DNA of 64,000 nt, taken from positions 27,805 through 91,804 of the forward strand of contig WELB01000348.1 of the NCBI GenBank assembly GCA_009602725.1. Reading direction: 5' to 3'. Each line of letters begins with the position of its first letter. Within the stretch, counting starts at the first letter, position 1. The position numbers and the translations under genes are program-made. Below are positions 20,268-32,595 of this stretch, piece after piece. This DNA is from Spirogloea muscicola. Lineage: Eukaryota > Streptophyta > Zygnematophyceae > Spirogloeales > Spirogloeaceae. The notes beneath the pieces are model-generated. The model saw nothing but the letters and a program-made list of their open reading frames with translations. It was not told the origin of the DNA and ran no database searches.

Positions 20268-22560
20268 AGACTACGAGCTAAGAAGCGACTTCGGGGCCTG
20301 AAGAGGCCATGGCTCCGCGAACTGCTGCCTGGGTTGCCGCTCGCTTTCGGCTCCTCTGCATTCTGGTCATTCTTTTGTGGGCTAGCGGTTCACAATAAAA
20401 CTGGCGTCCACAGCTGCTTCTCTCACAGGCCTCACCCCACAGGAAGAAATAGCAACAAGATGCTTCGTCTGCCTGGGGATGTATGCTCAAGACAGAGGCG
20501 AGGCTGTCAAAAGCCAGCCCAAAAAGACTGGACAAGGCCGAAAAGCCAGCCCGAAAAGAATGAACAGGGTCCAAAGGGGCCGAAAAGTGCTGATACTGGA
20601 AGCTGATTCGCCGTGGGCCCAGACGAAGAAGCTCCTACAGGTTGAGATCTCAGCTCCGGTGGGATCTTACGGTCCTCGTTGAAATCAGGCGAGCCGGCCT
20701 ACAGCCCCTTGCCCCATTTGGAGAGCCACTTGCCCGGAGGAGGCAGTGGATTTTAACCTGAAGCTACCGCCTGCTTAGTCGTCTCCACGTTTTCAGGCTC
20801 ATTCGGACCTTTTCCGTTTCTTAGGTAGGCTTGCTCTTCACCAAAAAAAGTGGCTCTCCAAATGGGGGCAATGGCTGTGATAAGCCAGCCCGAAAAGAAA
20901 TGACAAGGGTCGAAGGAGCCAAACTACGAAGGGGCCATAAGCGCTATCTCAGAACTGGGGTAGGATGAATCACTCAATGACTACGAGTGAGGAGCCTCAA
21001 ATCCGATAGACTAGCTGCTCACAGCCCTCGCCCCGTTTGGAAGAGCTTACCTTTTTCACAGCCATCGCCCCTTTTGGATCTGCATCATCTGCATCTGCAT
21101 GCAGCTGCTGCACAAATATCTGCATCTAGTTGTGTAGTTTTTCCTTTTCGGCACCTTAATTTTTGGGCTGGCTTTGCTAGCCCTTCTAGCCTCTCTTTCT
21201 CTATTCTTCATTTGGATGGGCTTACGTACTTGTCACAGCCCTGGCCGGCCTTTGAAAGGCTGCTTCGTTTGGGGAAATTCACTTCTTCTGTGCATCTTTC
21301 CGGCGGCTAGTCTTTGGACTTGCGGCTGCCTACTATGGGTTACTAAGTGACCATCCTTCATGGTACTTGCTTAGTGTGCATACATCACTTTTGGGCCTAT
21401 CGGACCTTGTCCGATATTTCGGGCTTGCTTTCCACACCCGTCGCCCCCTTAAAATGAGTATACTTCTTTGTGGAGCCGCAAGAGAGAGTGGAGGGAGATT
21501 CACTCTGGAGGGCCGCGCCCTGGCTGCCGCGGAGACTCCTTTCCTTCTTAGTTTAACTATTTCCGGCTTCTTATAACCTTCTATTCAAGATGTTTTGTGG
21601 GCTGGCTTTCCACAGCACTTGCCCCCTTTGCAAGAGCTGCTCCACATACACATGCATATTCATTTTCCTTTGGAAGAGCTGCTTACTCTTCGGGCTGGCT
21701 TGTGTGCTTGCTTTTGACAATCCTCACCACCTTCGTTGTAGCTGCTTCATATTTCTACTTCTTTTTGAACGCTAGTTCTCCCCACTTACGACTGCTGACT
21801 AGAGGTTTCCAGCTGCCATTCACATTGGTACTTTTTGCCGAGTGGTATACGCCCAACTCTTCTCAATAATTTGTCCAACCCTTTTGGGCTGGATATCTCA
21901 GCCCTCGCCCACTTTGAAGAGCTTACTTCTTTTCGACCTTCTTCATCATTTTTGGGCTGGCACCTTATAATATCCATTCTTTGGAAGTGCTTCTCAATGG
22001 GAAAGAGCGATCTGCCCATTGGCAAGCTGGCTCAGGCAGGCCACGGGAGAGCCGCGGCCACACATAAGGCCCACAGCTGCGGCGGCAGGGTGATGTCCCC
22101 CTCTTCGCTCAAGCCACCTTCCACCTCTCCCCCTTTTGCTCGCCTTCCAGTTTCACTTGCTCGCTGCCTCCACGAGCTTTGCGCCTTGGCCTGAATATAG
22201 CCCCACATACGAGCTGCAACTGCCAGTAGGAATCGCAGAGGAAGTGCCTGGGAGCTCTGTATATATGATCTTGCTCAAGCGTACATCATGCAGGGATTGA
22301 CAGCGTGGTAGACTAATAGATTGTCAGAGCAGCCAAGCACGAAGACAAATGTAGGCTGCCTACTACTTTACCAACCCACCCAGTAGCCACAGGTCAGCAC
22401 ATAGAGGTCAATAATCGATGCCCAAACACCCTGTTATGATTGTGAGAGAGGCGAAGTCATCCAGCTGATATTGCCCACAGAGTTTCTGACTGGAGTAAGA
22501 TGCTTCTGGGGCTTGAGCAATGCATGAGCCAAAGCACACACTATCAAGCAAACAGGAGCA
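20268..22560. repeat. Dense hairpin-repeat block with LINE tail scraps
   Basis: More than ten copies in both orientations (for example near 20400, 20510, 20560, 20700, 20860, 21005, 21170, 21410, 21600, 21885 and 21955). About 21490-21575 resembles a LINE tail (GRALAAAETPF). No gene is supported in this 2.3 kb; 22200-22560 has no repeat and no recognisable frame. Confidence 0.6.
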
Positions 22561-22589
22561 AGCTGCTAGCAGAAGATATTGCTGGCCAT

Positions 22590-23105
22590 TCACACATGCA
22601 GCTTTTGCGGACATGTGGGTGAAGCGAGATTCGAGCAGCCTTGCCAGCCTGAAGGCGCCCCCGTCGTCTTACAGGGTGTTGCCTCGGAGGATGTTTGCTG
22701 GCTTGACGACTTGGTGCACATCCGTGGCTCACCGTTGAAGAAACTTGATGCTGTAGGAGGTGGCAGTAAAGATCGTTGAATTGACATCCCAAAATTCGAA
22801 TTTGGGTTGCTCGATGCTGCCCTGCACGAGGAATCTCTAGGTTACCATCTGTCATGTGCCGATGCCCAGGCAGCACATTGTGGCTCCTTGCACATTGCTA
22901 GCTGTCAGTCATTGCAGGGACACGGTGCTGGGGTGTGTGGGGCAGAGGGATACCTGTACACAGAGACGGCAAGTTGGTGGAGATTGGCGAGACCGCCAAG
23001 TGCTGGCGGAAAGTTGCTAAGGCTGTAAGAGGTGAAGGTGAAGAGCATCTGTCATATGCTCTGCTTGATTGCCACCATGGAGGAAAGGCAATCACAGCAG
23101 AATGA
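22590..23105 (+). CDS. Remote NAC-like candidate (fragmentary)
   Basis: Two protein-like plus-strand segments. The first, about 22599-22780 after acceptor acatgcag, starts with a CxxC motif (CSFCGHVGE) and continues with VVLQGVASEDVCWLDDL, spaced from the CxxC as subdomain A is in the other family members. The second, about 22910-23105, reads CWGVWGRGIPVHRDGKLVE, then KCWRKVAKAV and HLSYALLDC, and stops at 23103-23105. It resembles the subdomain C/D pattern W-x-x-G-x-x-x-P-V then K-x4-F-x-G then W-x-M-x-E-Y. The link between segments is not resolved. It could equally be an unrelated gene. Confidence 0.35.
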
Positions 23106-25295
23106 AGATGGACAGAGGAAGGAGTAACAAGTAACAAAGGCTGCACAGTACTGGTTTTGTTGGGCATGAAGGTCTGTGAGCTTCATGCGCACCAACATGC
23201 GCGGCAAATGCTGCCGTTTGGCCTGGTTGTAGGACAACAGAAAGGCTGAGCGAAACTTTCATCCTTGGGAGTTTGAAGCTGGTGAGCGTCAGAAGAAGCG
23301 AACAAATGAGGACTGGCGCTGAGAATCGCACCGGTTGAAACCGCCGCTGAGGACTTGAAGGTGCTCTTGGCCCCCCAGATCGGCAGTAATGGCCGTGTGT
23401 GGCTGCATGTCCAACGACAGGTACCAAGGCCCCCTGCCACCAGAGCTTGAAAGGGGATCTGGACGTCTCGACCTTGGAGTTTTTGGAGCTGCGCACACAA
23501 TGCCCTCACTCCCCGGCACATAAAGGTCGGCCAGCCTTGGAGCACGGCAGCAACTACAGGTTCTCCGACTGGGTCATTGAGCGCCAGCCGAGTGCCGAGT
23601 GTTTTGTCCACTATTCTGGGCTGGCTGTTTACAGCTTTCGACCCTTTGGAGAGCCAATTTCTTTGCGTTTTCTGGACCCTTCAGACCTTAAGTAATCGTT
23701 CCCATTTGGGGGGCTGGCCTTTCATAGTCATTTGCCCCGTTACTAAGAAATTCTTTAGGTTTTCATAGGCTGGCCTTTCACACCTTGCCGTGCTCTAGCT
23801 GCCGCCTGGGGCTGTCGTCAAGAGGACTGCTTTCCGGTTGCTAATCCGGCTGACTTGCGGCTCTTGCTAGGGGTTACTAAGTGACCATCCTTCGTTGCAA
23901 TTGCTTAGATATGTTTTCAGCTCTTTCCAGTTCCTTCAGACCTTGTCCATTCTTCTCTGGGGAACAAGTTTCTCTGACCTGCGGCTGCTCACTAAGGGGT
24001 TCTGAGCACCTTGTGGCCGCTTGGGTCTCTTTTTGTTTTTGCGCCTTTCTGGCCCCGCCAAATTATTTTCATTCCTCTTTCTGGGCTGGCCAGTCACAGC
24101 CATCGCCCACTGAAAAGTCTTTCCTCTTTCTCGGGCTGGCTTTTCACAACCCTCGCCCCCTTCGGAAGAGCTCACATTTAGAGCCAGTTGCCCCGCTTGG
24201 ATGTCCTTCCGTCTTGCCTTTTCTAGGATGGCCTGTCAGAGCTACTCGCCTCTTGAGACGAGATTCCACATTCCGGCCCCTTCGACTCTTGTCCTTTCTT
24301 TTCGTGCCATAGCTGCTGCATCTGGGTCTAAGCAGAGTGCCTCTTTCCCAGCTGCGAGTTACTCGGACTTGCTGCTGCTCGCTCGTGTATACTAAGCTTC
24401 CCTCTGCGTCGTCTCGTGTCTAGCTGTGTAGTTTTCTTTTCGGCACCTTTTTGGCTCTTTGAAGTTTGTCCCACTTCTTTTGGGCTGGCCTTTGCCAGCC
24501 CCTCTTTATTATGGGCGAGCCATTCTTTCTTTTCGGGCTGGCCTCTCACAGCTCTCGCCCGTTTTGAGGAGCTTTTCCTAATTCCTTCACTCATTAGCAA
24601 GCGCCGGCTCCTGCTGGGCAAGGCCGCTCCTCGGTGCCCTCGGCACTGCTGCGGGGCACGAAGTCTTGGCCTCTAGTCTCTAGTCTTGGCCTCAGCCGAG
24701 ACCGGGCGCGCCTCCCAGGCGCCCTCAGGCGGCGGACGAATGCCAAGATGGATGCGGCTGCTAATTCTAAGCGATCGGCTGTAATAGCCAGCCAAGTGCA
24801 TACATAGGTTGTTGATAATTACCTTAGCGAAGCCACAGGCTAGGCAGACAAGGGCGCTCTTTAGTACCCCCGAAAAAGTGAATCAACAGGGGCTACCGTC
24901 AGCTCGGGCCTCCTGCCGCCTTGGCTGGCTCGCCAGGAGCCGGCAGCGGGAGGCCTAGTGTCAGTAAATGCTGGCAGTGTCAGTAACAGTGGGCCTGGGG
25001 GCCGGCACCGCAGTCAGCGCTGCCTTGAGCACCCTGGCCGATCCTTTAATGGGCGATCACTTCCTTTAAGCAGCAAACTGTCTCGGCGCACCGTGAGCCC
25101 ACCTGCCGCGAGCAATGCTGCCGGCGCTCCTTGCCAGATGGAAAATGCTGAGTAAGGCTATATTATCGCTTCCAGGAGCCAAGTCTCTTTGACCTGAGGC
25201 TGCTTAGCAGGGGTTACTGAGTGCTTCGTAGCTGCTTAATTTCTTTCTGTGCTTGTTTGTCTTAGTGCTTCCCTGGCTCTCTCTCGTCCTTTGTT
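23106..25295. repeat. Repeat block with hairpin repeats and LINE tails
   Basis: Hairpin copies lie near 23620, 23715, 24080, 24135, 24480 and 24530. LINE C-terminal tails lie at about 23800-23880, at 24275-24395 (RAIAAASG, FPAASYSD, LLLLARVY*) and at about 25170-25220 (DLRLLSRGY*). A second repeat ('aatagccagccaagtgcatacatagg ... cttagtaccccc' type) lies at about 24780-24880. An open minus-strand frame at 23611-23183 is noted but not supported. Confidence 0.55.
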
Positions 25296-25512
25296 TCATC
25301 CTTTTTCCGGCTGGCTTTTTCCAGCCCCTACCTTCAATGGGCGAGCCCTGCTTTTATCGCCCGAGGGCTCCCGCCCGCGTGCGACCCGGCGCCGACGCCG
25401 TTGACACCGGGCCCGGCGCCCAGGGGGGCGCAAGCAAGAAGTGCGCGCCCATAGAGAAGAGGGGCTGGCAAAGGCAGCCCAAAAAAGAATGGACAATGTC
25501 CAAAGCCAAAGA
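25296..25512. repeat. Inverted hairpin repeats flanking a GC-rich core
   Basis: Left arm 25296-25352 ('ggctggctttttccagccc ... atgggcgagcc') and right arm about 25445-25512 ('gcgcccatagag ... ggggctgg ... cagccc ... aatggacaatgtcc') are reverse complements. The core between them is GC-rich and unrelated. Confidence 0.6.
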
Positions 25513-25577
25513 AAGAGGAGTCGGAAAAAGGACTACATTACAAAACACTGCAGAACACAGAGACGACGCAGGGAAGC

Positions 25578-26680
25578 TCAGTACCCACGAGTGAGCAACA
25601 TCAGGAATGAGTAGCTCGCTGCAGGGAAAGAGGGCCGAGACCCAGAGGCGGCGGCCATAGCACGGCCTGCTCGCGTGTGGACGGCGTGGGCAATGGAGCG
25701 TTGAAGCGATACGGCCAGGCGCATGCGGAAGACTTGTGCGAGCGAACCGGCGGCGTTGAAGCCGGGCATCGCCCCTGGCAGACCCGGCCGCCGGTCAATG
25801 GCCTGGCGAGCAAGCCGCTGAAGGAGATCCAGCCAGCGGCTGCCGAAAGCCCTGTGTACATCCATCGCCAGGGCCGCGAATTCATCCCCCACCGGGTGAT
25901 CAGCATATTTTCGCTCCTTGCCCCGGGCCGCCTGGCCGACCGCGTGCCCTGCAAACGACGCCGATCTGGTGGGATTGGCGGAGTCGATGCAGTCAGTTGT
26001 CACCACGTCAGCGATGATGCGGGGACCGCCGCCGGGCGGGATGGCGACCAGGTCGGCGCGTCACGTATGGGGCTGGCCGTCCGCGCCCAGCTTGATGGGC
26101 ATGATGGAGGAGTTCTCCACCGCGACCTTGAAGCCCGCCTCCGAAAACACCCCCTGCATACCGTCGCGCAGGAGGTCGTGGGAAGCGGTCCGCTCGCCCC
26201 CATGTGCGCAACGGAGCATGTGGGCGGCCAGCTCCGCAGGATCAACGTGACGGGCACCGCACTCGCATCGAGTGACGCCCACGAGGCAGGGAGGGAGGAG
26301 GCCCAAGAGCCGGTGGACCGCCGTCCGGAAGACCTCGTCGGGCATAGTGAGCGCCGCGTGGAGTGGGAGCGCTGATAGCCACGCCGCCGCCCCAGGGGAG
26401 GAGGCTGAGAGCAGCCGGGCGCGCCCTCGAAGGTCAGCCGGAGGGAGAAGCTCCACCACCTGGTCGGAGGCCGCTTCTTCAACCAGCGCCGAGAAGCCTG
26501 CCTGGGCACGCTGGTCAGGGGTGTCGGCGAGGTGGATGAAAGGAACGACCTGCTCCGACATGTGGGGGTGGACCGCCAAGAGCCCGTCGCGGGCAGAGCG
26601 GAGGGCAACCTGAAAAGGCAGCTGACCGATCTCCACCTGAGCTGCCGCCCGCTCCAGGGCGCGCTGGCCGTGGGGAACGA
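25578..26680 (-). mobile_element. LINE retrotransposon, C-terminal third of ORF2 (longest copy)
   Basis: One minus-strand frame runs through the distal part of a LINE ORF2: a PGAAAWLSALPL segment, MPDEVFRTAVHRLLGLLPP, a CCHC-like cluster (CECG, AHMLRCAHGG), SHDLLRDGMQ, then LVAIPPGGGPRII, FAGHAVGQAA, RKYADHPVGDEFAAL, RWLDLLQRLARQA, FNAAGSLAQVFRMRLA, AGRAMAAASG and LLTRGY* at 25578. A single in-frame TGA near 26060 interrupts it, where the frame otherwise continues; CGA to TGA is the expected CpG-decay change. The reverse-transcriptase core is missing (5' truncation). Open frame continues to 27539 but is not LINE-like there. Confidence 0.8.
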
Positions 26681-27860
26681 AAAGGAGAATGTGGCTGCTG
26701 AGATCAAAAGAGCGGCTGTGAAAGCCAGCCAGATGCATACAGGTGTTCATGACGGAGCCACAAAGAGGTTCCTCCTCCGTGGAGGAGGAACCTTTGGCAC
26801 ATGGGGGCTGCCACCTGAGCCCAGCTACCCATGTAGGCCGCCTCGCAGGCGCGGGCAACTGAGCGGCATCCCAAGCCGCCACGGCTGGTCGGCAGGCTAG
26901 CCTGCAGCAGCGCAGCTGGTGAAGCGGCTGCTCCGGCTCGCCGCGGATCCCGCGTTTACTTCCCCCGCTGGAGTCGACGGCACGAGCGCGTGACTGCAAG
27001 GCGCACGCCCTGCGCTGCCTCCCTCCAGCGGCGCCCCGAGAGCGGCCGGCGGCCGCCCCCGCTAAGTTGCCGGCAAGCTGGCGGCCGGGTGCCTGGCGAC
27101 TCCCGAGGAGGCAGAGCGCCGGGGCGGGCCAGGTCAGCGCGCCGTGGGCCGGCAGCCGCGGCGGCCGCGGGCTGCGGAGCCCCCGCAGGAGAAGAGAAGG
27201 CGCGCAGTGCGCATGAAAATTCGAAGGGGTGGGCAAATCAAGCAAATTACGTTGTTTCAGGCATAAGCTAGTGCAAAAATTGGGGGCAAGAAGGAACGAA
27301 GAAAGAATGAATGCTACTTGAGTAACCTCGCTGCACTCCTTGCTCCCAATCACTCTGTTACGTCTACAGTATTCGTACTTTCCAGGATATGGTCTGGCAG
27401 CAGATATGTCTTTATCATGAGGCCTAGCTACAAGGTAAGCGTGTGGAAAGATGCCTGCGAGGTTGCTAATAGGGATTTTGCTAATAGGCTTCCTGGGCAA
27501 GCCTCTTCCTACAGCCCACGGGGTGGCTAATGTTGGCATCCCACAAGCAAGCTGAGGTTGTCTGCAATGCGTAGTCTGAGATCAAGCTGTTGACATTGCC
27601 GCAAAGTTGCAAATTGTGCAGCAAGCTTAAGCCCATTACCATTCGATTCACTGGGCTTTAATTGGCTTGCCATATGCCTCAATCGAGCTCTAGCAGGCGA
27701 GTGGCTACCTCACAGGTTGCATGGCATGACATGGCAATGTGGAGTCCAGGCGTGGCCAAGAAAGCGGATCGCAAATGGCAAACCTTGGGGGCTCGCGAGA
27801 GCGAGTTCGTTCTGCTGGAGAGGGCCACTAAGGCCCAGGCCTGTAAAGGTGAAATCGGCC
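26680..27860. other. Region upstream of LINE fragment, mostly unassigned
   Basis: At 26690-26770 there is a second dispersed repeat ('agcggctgtgaaagccagccagatgcatacagg'), also seen near 24780, 30400 (reverse), 38190, 50335 and 62405 (reverse). About 26880-27200 is GC-rich. 27200-27860 has no repeat or gene that I recognise; the long minus frame across it is judged compositional. Confidence 0.45.
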
Positions 27861-27879
27861 TACGGTTAGAGTAAAGAGA

Positions 27880-28110
27880 CGCTTCCAGAAGAGGGCGATG
27901 GCTTTCAAAGGCCAGCCCAGAAGAAAGAACGAACAAAATTCGAGGGGGCCAGAGAAGCCGCAGTTAAAGAGCAGTCTCTAGAATGAGTAAGCGCTTCCGA
28001 AGGTGGCGCTCGTTGTGGGATGCCAGCCCGAAAAGAGAGATAAGGTCTGAAAGCAAACAGCTCTTCCAATTGACAGCAATGGCTGTGAGAGGCCAGCCCA
28101 AAGGAGTGTA
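27880..28110. repeat. Hairpin repeats downstream of LINE fragment
   Basis: Three reverse-oriented copies (about 27885-27940, 28010-28050, 28060-28120), each with a GCCAGCCC block and a 'caaggtctga' or equivalent lead. They lie in what would be the 3' side of the LINE fragment at 28170-28480. Confidence 0.6.
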
Positions 28111-28169
28111 CAAGGTCTGAAAGGGCCGGATAGCGCCAAAAGCAGGATACAAGACTCCAAGACGTCAGC

Positions 28170-28480
28170 AAGTGGGCTCTCAATATCCTCGTCAGCAAGT
28201 GCAAGTCAGAATAAGTGGAAGGCGGAAAAGCGTTGCCCTGGCGGAACCCGGAGGCAGCAGCCAAGGCTCGGCCTGCACGCAAGTGGACGGCAAATGCAAA
28301 GGACCGCTGCAGGAAGATTGCAAGGCGCATCCTGTACACTTGAGCAAGCGACCCAGCGGCATTGAAGCCGGGCTGCTCGGTCTGCTGTCCTTGGCGGCGG
28401 AACACAGCACGCCGCGCAAGTCGCTGGAGAAGGTCGAGCCAGCGAGTCTTGAAAGAAAGCGGGCAAGGCATCCAACGGAT
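28170..28480 (-). mobile_element. LINE C-terminal fragment
   Basis: The minus frame reads KTRWLDLLQRLARRAV, FNAAGSLAQVYRMRLA, FAVHLRAGRALAAASGF, and DLHLLTRIL at the end, where the usual Y-stop is altered. 5'-truncated and followed by hairpin repeats on its 3' side. Confidence 0.75.
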
Positions 28481-30640
28481 GCCGCAAGGGGTGGCTGCAG
28501 CGCAAGGCTCTTGGGCAAATACCACGATATGGGTGCAATAGCTCTGCCGAAGGGGAGATTGGGGTGCAACGGTGCAGTATATTGGGCATGAGAGTAGTAT
28601 GCCGAGAGGTGTCCTCGAACCAATCCAAAGACTGCCCAGGGCTTGATTAGCAGCCCTCGATCCAATCCTTGTCCGTTGCTTCACCCAAGCCCAGCCTGTG
28701 CGGCTCAGGCAAACGGCTCAGAGGAGATCACATGGCTCCACCTGCTTAGTAACCACGACGCGCGAGGTCGAACATGTTGGAGGTCCACTAAGTAGTCGTC
28801 TTCCGTCATGGCTGGCGTCGTAATCACGAAAGCCAGGACAGTTGCTGCTCAGGCATGGCGGCACATGTGGCGCCCTGCGCTGCAGCACACCTTGCTGAAA
28901 AAGGCTCAGTGCAAGACTCAAGCTGACAACCCTCCGCTGGACAGTATCCGTCCTCGCGATGGATGTTCATGGGGCACTTGGTACCAATGCTTGGGACTTT
29001 CTCATATCCTCGCCCAATGGGCCCAGGCACGCCACTGCGAGCAACATTGCTGGCAATCATTAAGCATAGGCAATGCTCCCTTCATATCTCTACCAAAAGC
29101 GCATGTGGTCTTGCTCCAAAACTGACAAGACTAGGCTCTGCAATTGCACATTGGCCGCACACTTGGTGCTGCTTCCATGCTTTGCAGGGGCACCTGCCCT
29201 GCTGCCAAAATTTCGACCAGCTTCTGATTGATGAGGTGTGACTGAGCCTTGAGATGGTCACCCGACTGCTGGAGCTCCTCGCCCAACTCTATCCTTTTGG
29301 CACTGGGATTAGGTCGTTAAGACAAGAATCACTATCATGGCTTTCGAAAAGACTTTCCCATTGCCCCGTCCAGTGTCTTTCGGGAGGCGGTTGGAAAGTG
29401 GGAAGAGGACAAGGGACAGGCGAGCATTATGGTGTAGCACGTACTCCCAGACATTGGCGTTGACGGCCGTGGAGGTGGGCCGAGCTCGCGGAGCGACCAC
29501 GGCAGGCATCGTCGATGGTGCTTTAGGTGTGTCGCCGCGCCGGATGCCGTCGGAGGCACCATAGCGGGGAGAAGTGCTGTTATTACCAACAGGGCCGAGG
29601 TGGGCGACGAGCAAGGTCGAGACGGGGGAGAGTCGTTTTGTTGTCTCTGACCTGAGGCTGCTTAGCAGGGGTTACTGAGTGCTTCGTAGCTGCTTCGCTT
29701 CTTTTGAGTGCTTGTTGTTCTTCGTACTTCCCCTGGCCCCTTCTCGTCCTTTGTTCATTCTTTTCTGGGCTGGCTTTTTACAGCCCCTATCCTCAATGGG
29801 CGAGCCCCTCTCTTTGTTGCCCTTCCTCCCCCTCAGCTCATCTGACTTCCTACTGCTGACCCGGGGGTACTAAGGGCCATTTCACACCTGGACGGACGGA
29901 GGGACCGAGGGGTACGTGTCGCGCGGTGTATGGAACGCCCGGCTTCACAACCTTGCGCGCCCGGACGTGGACGCGCGCCACGAAGGCGCCACATCGGACG
30001 CTGACTAGGGCGCCTTTTGGGGCGCGTTAACGAGGAAACCCGCGCGTTTGCCACGAGGGCGGACGAATTGGGCCCTCCTCCCGAGGAGGGCCCACTTGCG
30101 TCCACCCCCCCCACTCCCACGTCCACCCCTTCGGCCTGCCCGGAAGGGACAGCTGGCACCCCACCCCCCAACACGCAAGATTTTATATACGACTCTGCAC
30201 ATGCAGGCGACCTCGGCCTCCGTGGCCGCGTCTACCCCCCCACCGGGGGGGACGGCAGGCGTCCGTCCCGGTGTGAAATGAAGAAGAAGTGGCTCTCCCA
30301 ATGGGGGCAAGGGCTGTGAAAAGCCAGCCCGAAAAAAATTGACAATGGCCCTAAGAGCGCCCTGTCTGCCTAGCCTGTGGCTCCGTCAAGAACACCTGTA
30401 AGCATCTGGCTGGCTTTCACAGCCGCTCTTTCTATTTCAGCAGCCGCATTCTCTCTTCTGTCGTCGTAGCGACGGGCATCAATCCCAGCAGACTTCGCCC
30501 TTCCCAATGGGCCATGATAGTGCCCACTTTTAGCCGGGGATGTCGTAGTCGTGTTGGGGCTTCGTCTTAGCTTTGTCCATCCTTCTAGATAGAGCTCTTT
30601 CTTCTTTCTATCTCTCTTTGTTTCCTGGGGCTGGCTTTCC
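28480..30640. other. Mixed intergenic DNA with repeat tails
   Basis: 28480-29640 has no recognisable gene; frames of about 80-105 codons on both strands lack motifs. LINE tails lie at about 29640-29680 and 29830-29873 (SSSDFLLLTRGY*), with a hairpin copy at 29760-29815. A GC-rich stretch lies at 29900-30250. A reverse hairpin copy at 30280-30350 and the reverse second repeat at about 30360-30450 follow. Confidence 0.5.
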
Positions 30641-31350
30641 CTGGCACCCCGACCTGCCTGATTGGAGTAACTCAGTGTGAGTGCAGCTTCCATGCGGAGG
30701 GCGGAGACCTTGCCACCCACATGCTGCGGTGTCCCACAGGCCTTGAGGTGGTGGGCGTCCATAATCTCCTACGGGACGCCCTGGGGGACTTGATGCGCGA
30801 TGCCGGCTACTGCGCCATTGTGGAAGTGAGAATTAATGCCCATCACCACGGGTTACCAGAGACGCCATCACCGTTGCACCCTGGACATTGTGGGTGTACA
30901 ACCTGGCGGAGGCCCACGAGCCTTGGTTGATGTGGTGGTGACGGATGCATACAAGAGTTCCGCTTCGACGCACACTGCTGGCCACGCAGTGGGAGGTGCT
31001 GAGCAGAGAGAGCGCTGACACTACTCTGACTACCCCTCCCAGCAATCACCTCCTACCGGCGGCAATTGACACTTTCGGCTGCATGGGCCTCGCTTCCATA
31101 CCCTGCTGTAGAATATTGCAAATTTGGGTTATGCTCGACGTGAAGATATGCATCCAGCTCAGATGGGCATGCCGGCAGCCTACTTGTCATTCTTGCGACG
31201 TCGAGTGTCAGCTTGTCTGCAGCGAGCTCAGGCTCATGCGTTGCGTCAGAAAGCTGGTCGAGCCTTAGCTGGTAGCTCAAGAGCTTGTCGATGCCGTCCA
31301 GTATTTGGGCATCAGTTAGCGACCTCTATGTGCTAACTCGTGGTTACTGA
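30640..31350 (+). mobile_element. LINE fragment with CCHC-like cluster and C-terminus
   Basis: Frames read CECSFHAEGGDLATHMLRC, HNLLRDALGDLMRDAG, then IVGVQPGGGPRALVDVVVTD, TAGHAVGGAEQRER and, after further frame shifts, a degraded C-terminus ending near 31347 (LYVLTRGY*). It matches the order in 25578-26680 but is from a different subfamily, closer to the fragment at 6000-6486. Confidence 0.75.
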
Positions 31351-31790
31351 GCCGTCAGCTTAGCAGCAGGTGACGTACATTTGTCAATTTGCTTGCCTTT
31401 GTACTTGGCCACACAGGCCCTCCATCTCTTAATACACACTCTTCCTCTATGGAGAGCTATTCTTTCATATGCTTTCTTTTCGCCTCAATTTTCAGCCCCC
31501 TTTTGAAGGATTGCTTGGATTGGCCTCTTTCCCTTCATTCTTCCCTCTTTCCCAGCTGCGAGTTACTCGAACTTGCTGTTACTCACTCGTCGGAAAAAAT
31601 GAGCTTCCCTCTGCGTCGTCTCCTGTCTATCTGTGTAGTTTTCAATTCGGCACCTCTTTGGCTCTTTGGTCTTTGTCCATTCTTTTTGGGCTGGCCTTTG
31701 CCAGCCGAATATTCCTTGCCCCCATTGGGAGAGCCACTTCTTCTGTTTGCCAACCCTTCCTTTCTATGGGCGAGCCACTTCTTTTGCCGA
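31350..31790. repeat. Repeat scraps between LINE fragments
   Basis: Hairpin repeat copies with 'tttgtccattctttttgggctggc' and 'attgggagagcc' tails occur at about 31665-31775. The rest is unassigned. Confidence 0.45.
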
Positions 31791-32213
31791 CGTCGTCACT
31801 TTCGATTCCAGGAGCGCCAGACGCTTGGCGGAGGAGGCCGGCTACGCAGTCCGCCAAGCGGCAGGCGCCAAGGATCGCATGTACTCGGATCACCCGGTGG
31901 GCGACGAGTTTGTCACACTCGCCGTCGACGTACACGGCGCCTTTGGCACCAAATGGCTTGACCTGCTTCACCGCCTTGCGCGGCGAGCAGCGGCCCGCCG
32001 CCACGGGCAGCAGGGCGAGCAGCCTGGCTTCAATGTCGCCGGTCCCTCGCCTCGCACAAGTCTTCCGGATGCGCTTGGCCGTCCCTTTGCAGCGGACCCT
32101 AGCTTTCCACTTGCGCGCAGGCCGCGCTCTGGCGGCGAAGTCCGGCTTCCGTCAGGGCGACGTCTTTCCGCCTGCTAGCTATTCAGATGTGCATCTACTG
32201 ACTAGAAGTTAAT
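31790..32213 (+). mobile_element. LINE C-terminal fragment
   Basis: Plus-strand frames contain RRLAEEAGYAVRQAAGAK, MYSDHPVGDEFVTLAVDV, KWLDLLHRLARRAAAR, then shifted frames for QVFRMRLAVPLQRT, HLRAGRALAAKSGFRQGDV and the tail SDVHLLTRS*. At least two frameshifts. A hairpin repeat follows at about 32260-32340, as at other LINE ends. Confidence 0.75.
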
Positions 32214-32595
32214 GAGAGTCTGCTTGCTGCGGTCTCAGTCCTTGGCACTCTGGCTCCTTCAGACCTTGTCCATTCCGTTGGGCTGGCCTCTCCCAGCCAC
32301 CACTCAATATGGCCGCGCTTGCTCTTTTGGAAGAGCTGATTTCCTTCGAGCAGCTTCCGGGCCGCACTCTGGCGGCGACAGCCCGCCAGCAAGCGGGCCA
32401 GCCCGTCGCGCTTGCCGCGGCCCGACGACCACCGTTGCGATCGCATTTGGCAAAGCTTCTTCCTTCGGCTTCTCTCCTCTCTCGGCACCTCTTTGGCTCT
32501 TTGGATTATTTACCCACTTTAACAGGACATTTGTAAGGCTAGAATTGGCCTCCCTTTCATATTCATGCGCGCCGCGCGCCTTGTCTCTCTTTGGA
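32214..32595. repeat. LINE 3' tail sequence and hairpin repeat
   Basis: Starts with the family's 3' untranslated sequence ('gagtctgcttgctg...tcagtccttggcac') and the hairpin 'GGGCTGGCctctcCCAGCC' at 32279-32300. The remainder is GC-rich and unassigned. Confidence 0.55.

Noticed and set aside
26700-27539. N-terminal extension of the LINE frame (to 492 codons)
   Set aside because: Upstream of about 26680 the translation loses all LINE resemblance and crosses another dispersed repeat and GC-rich DNA, so it is chance openness.
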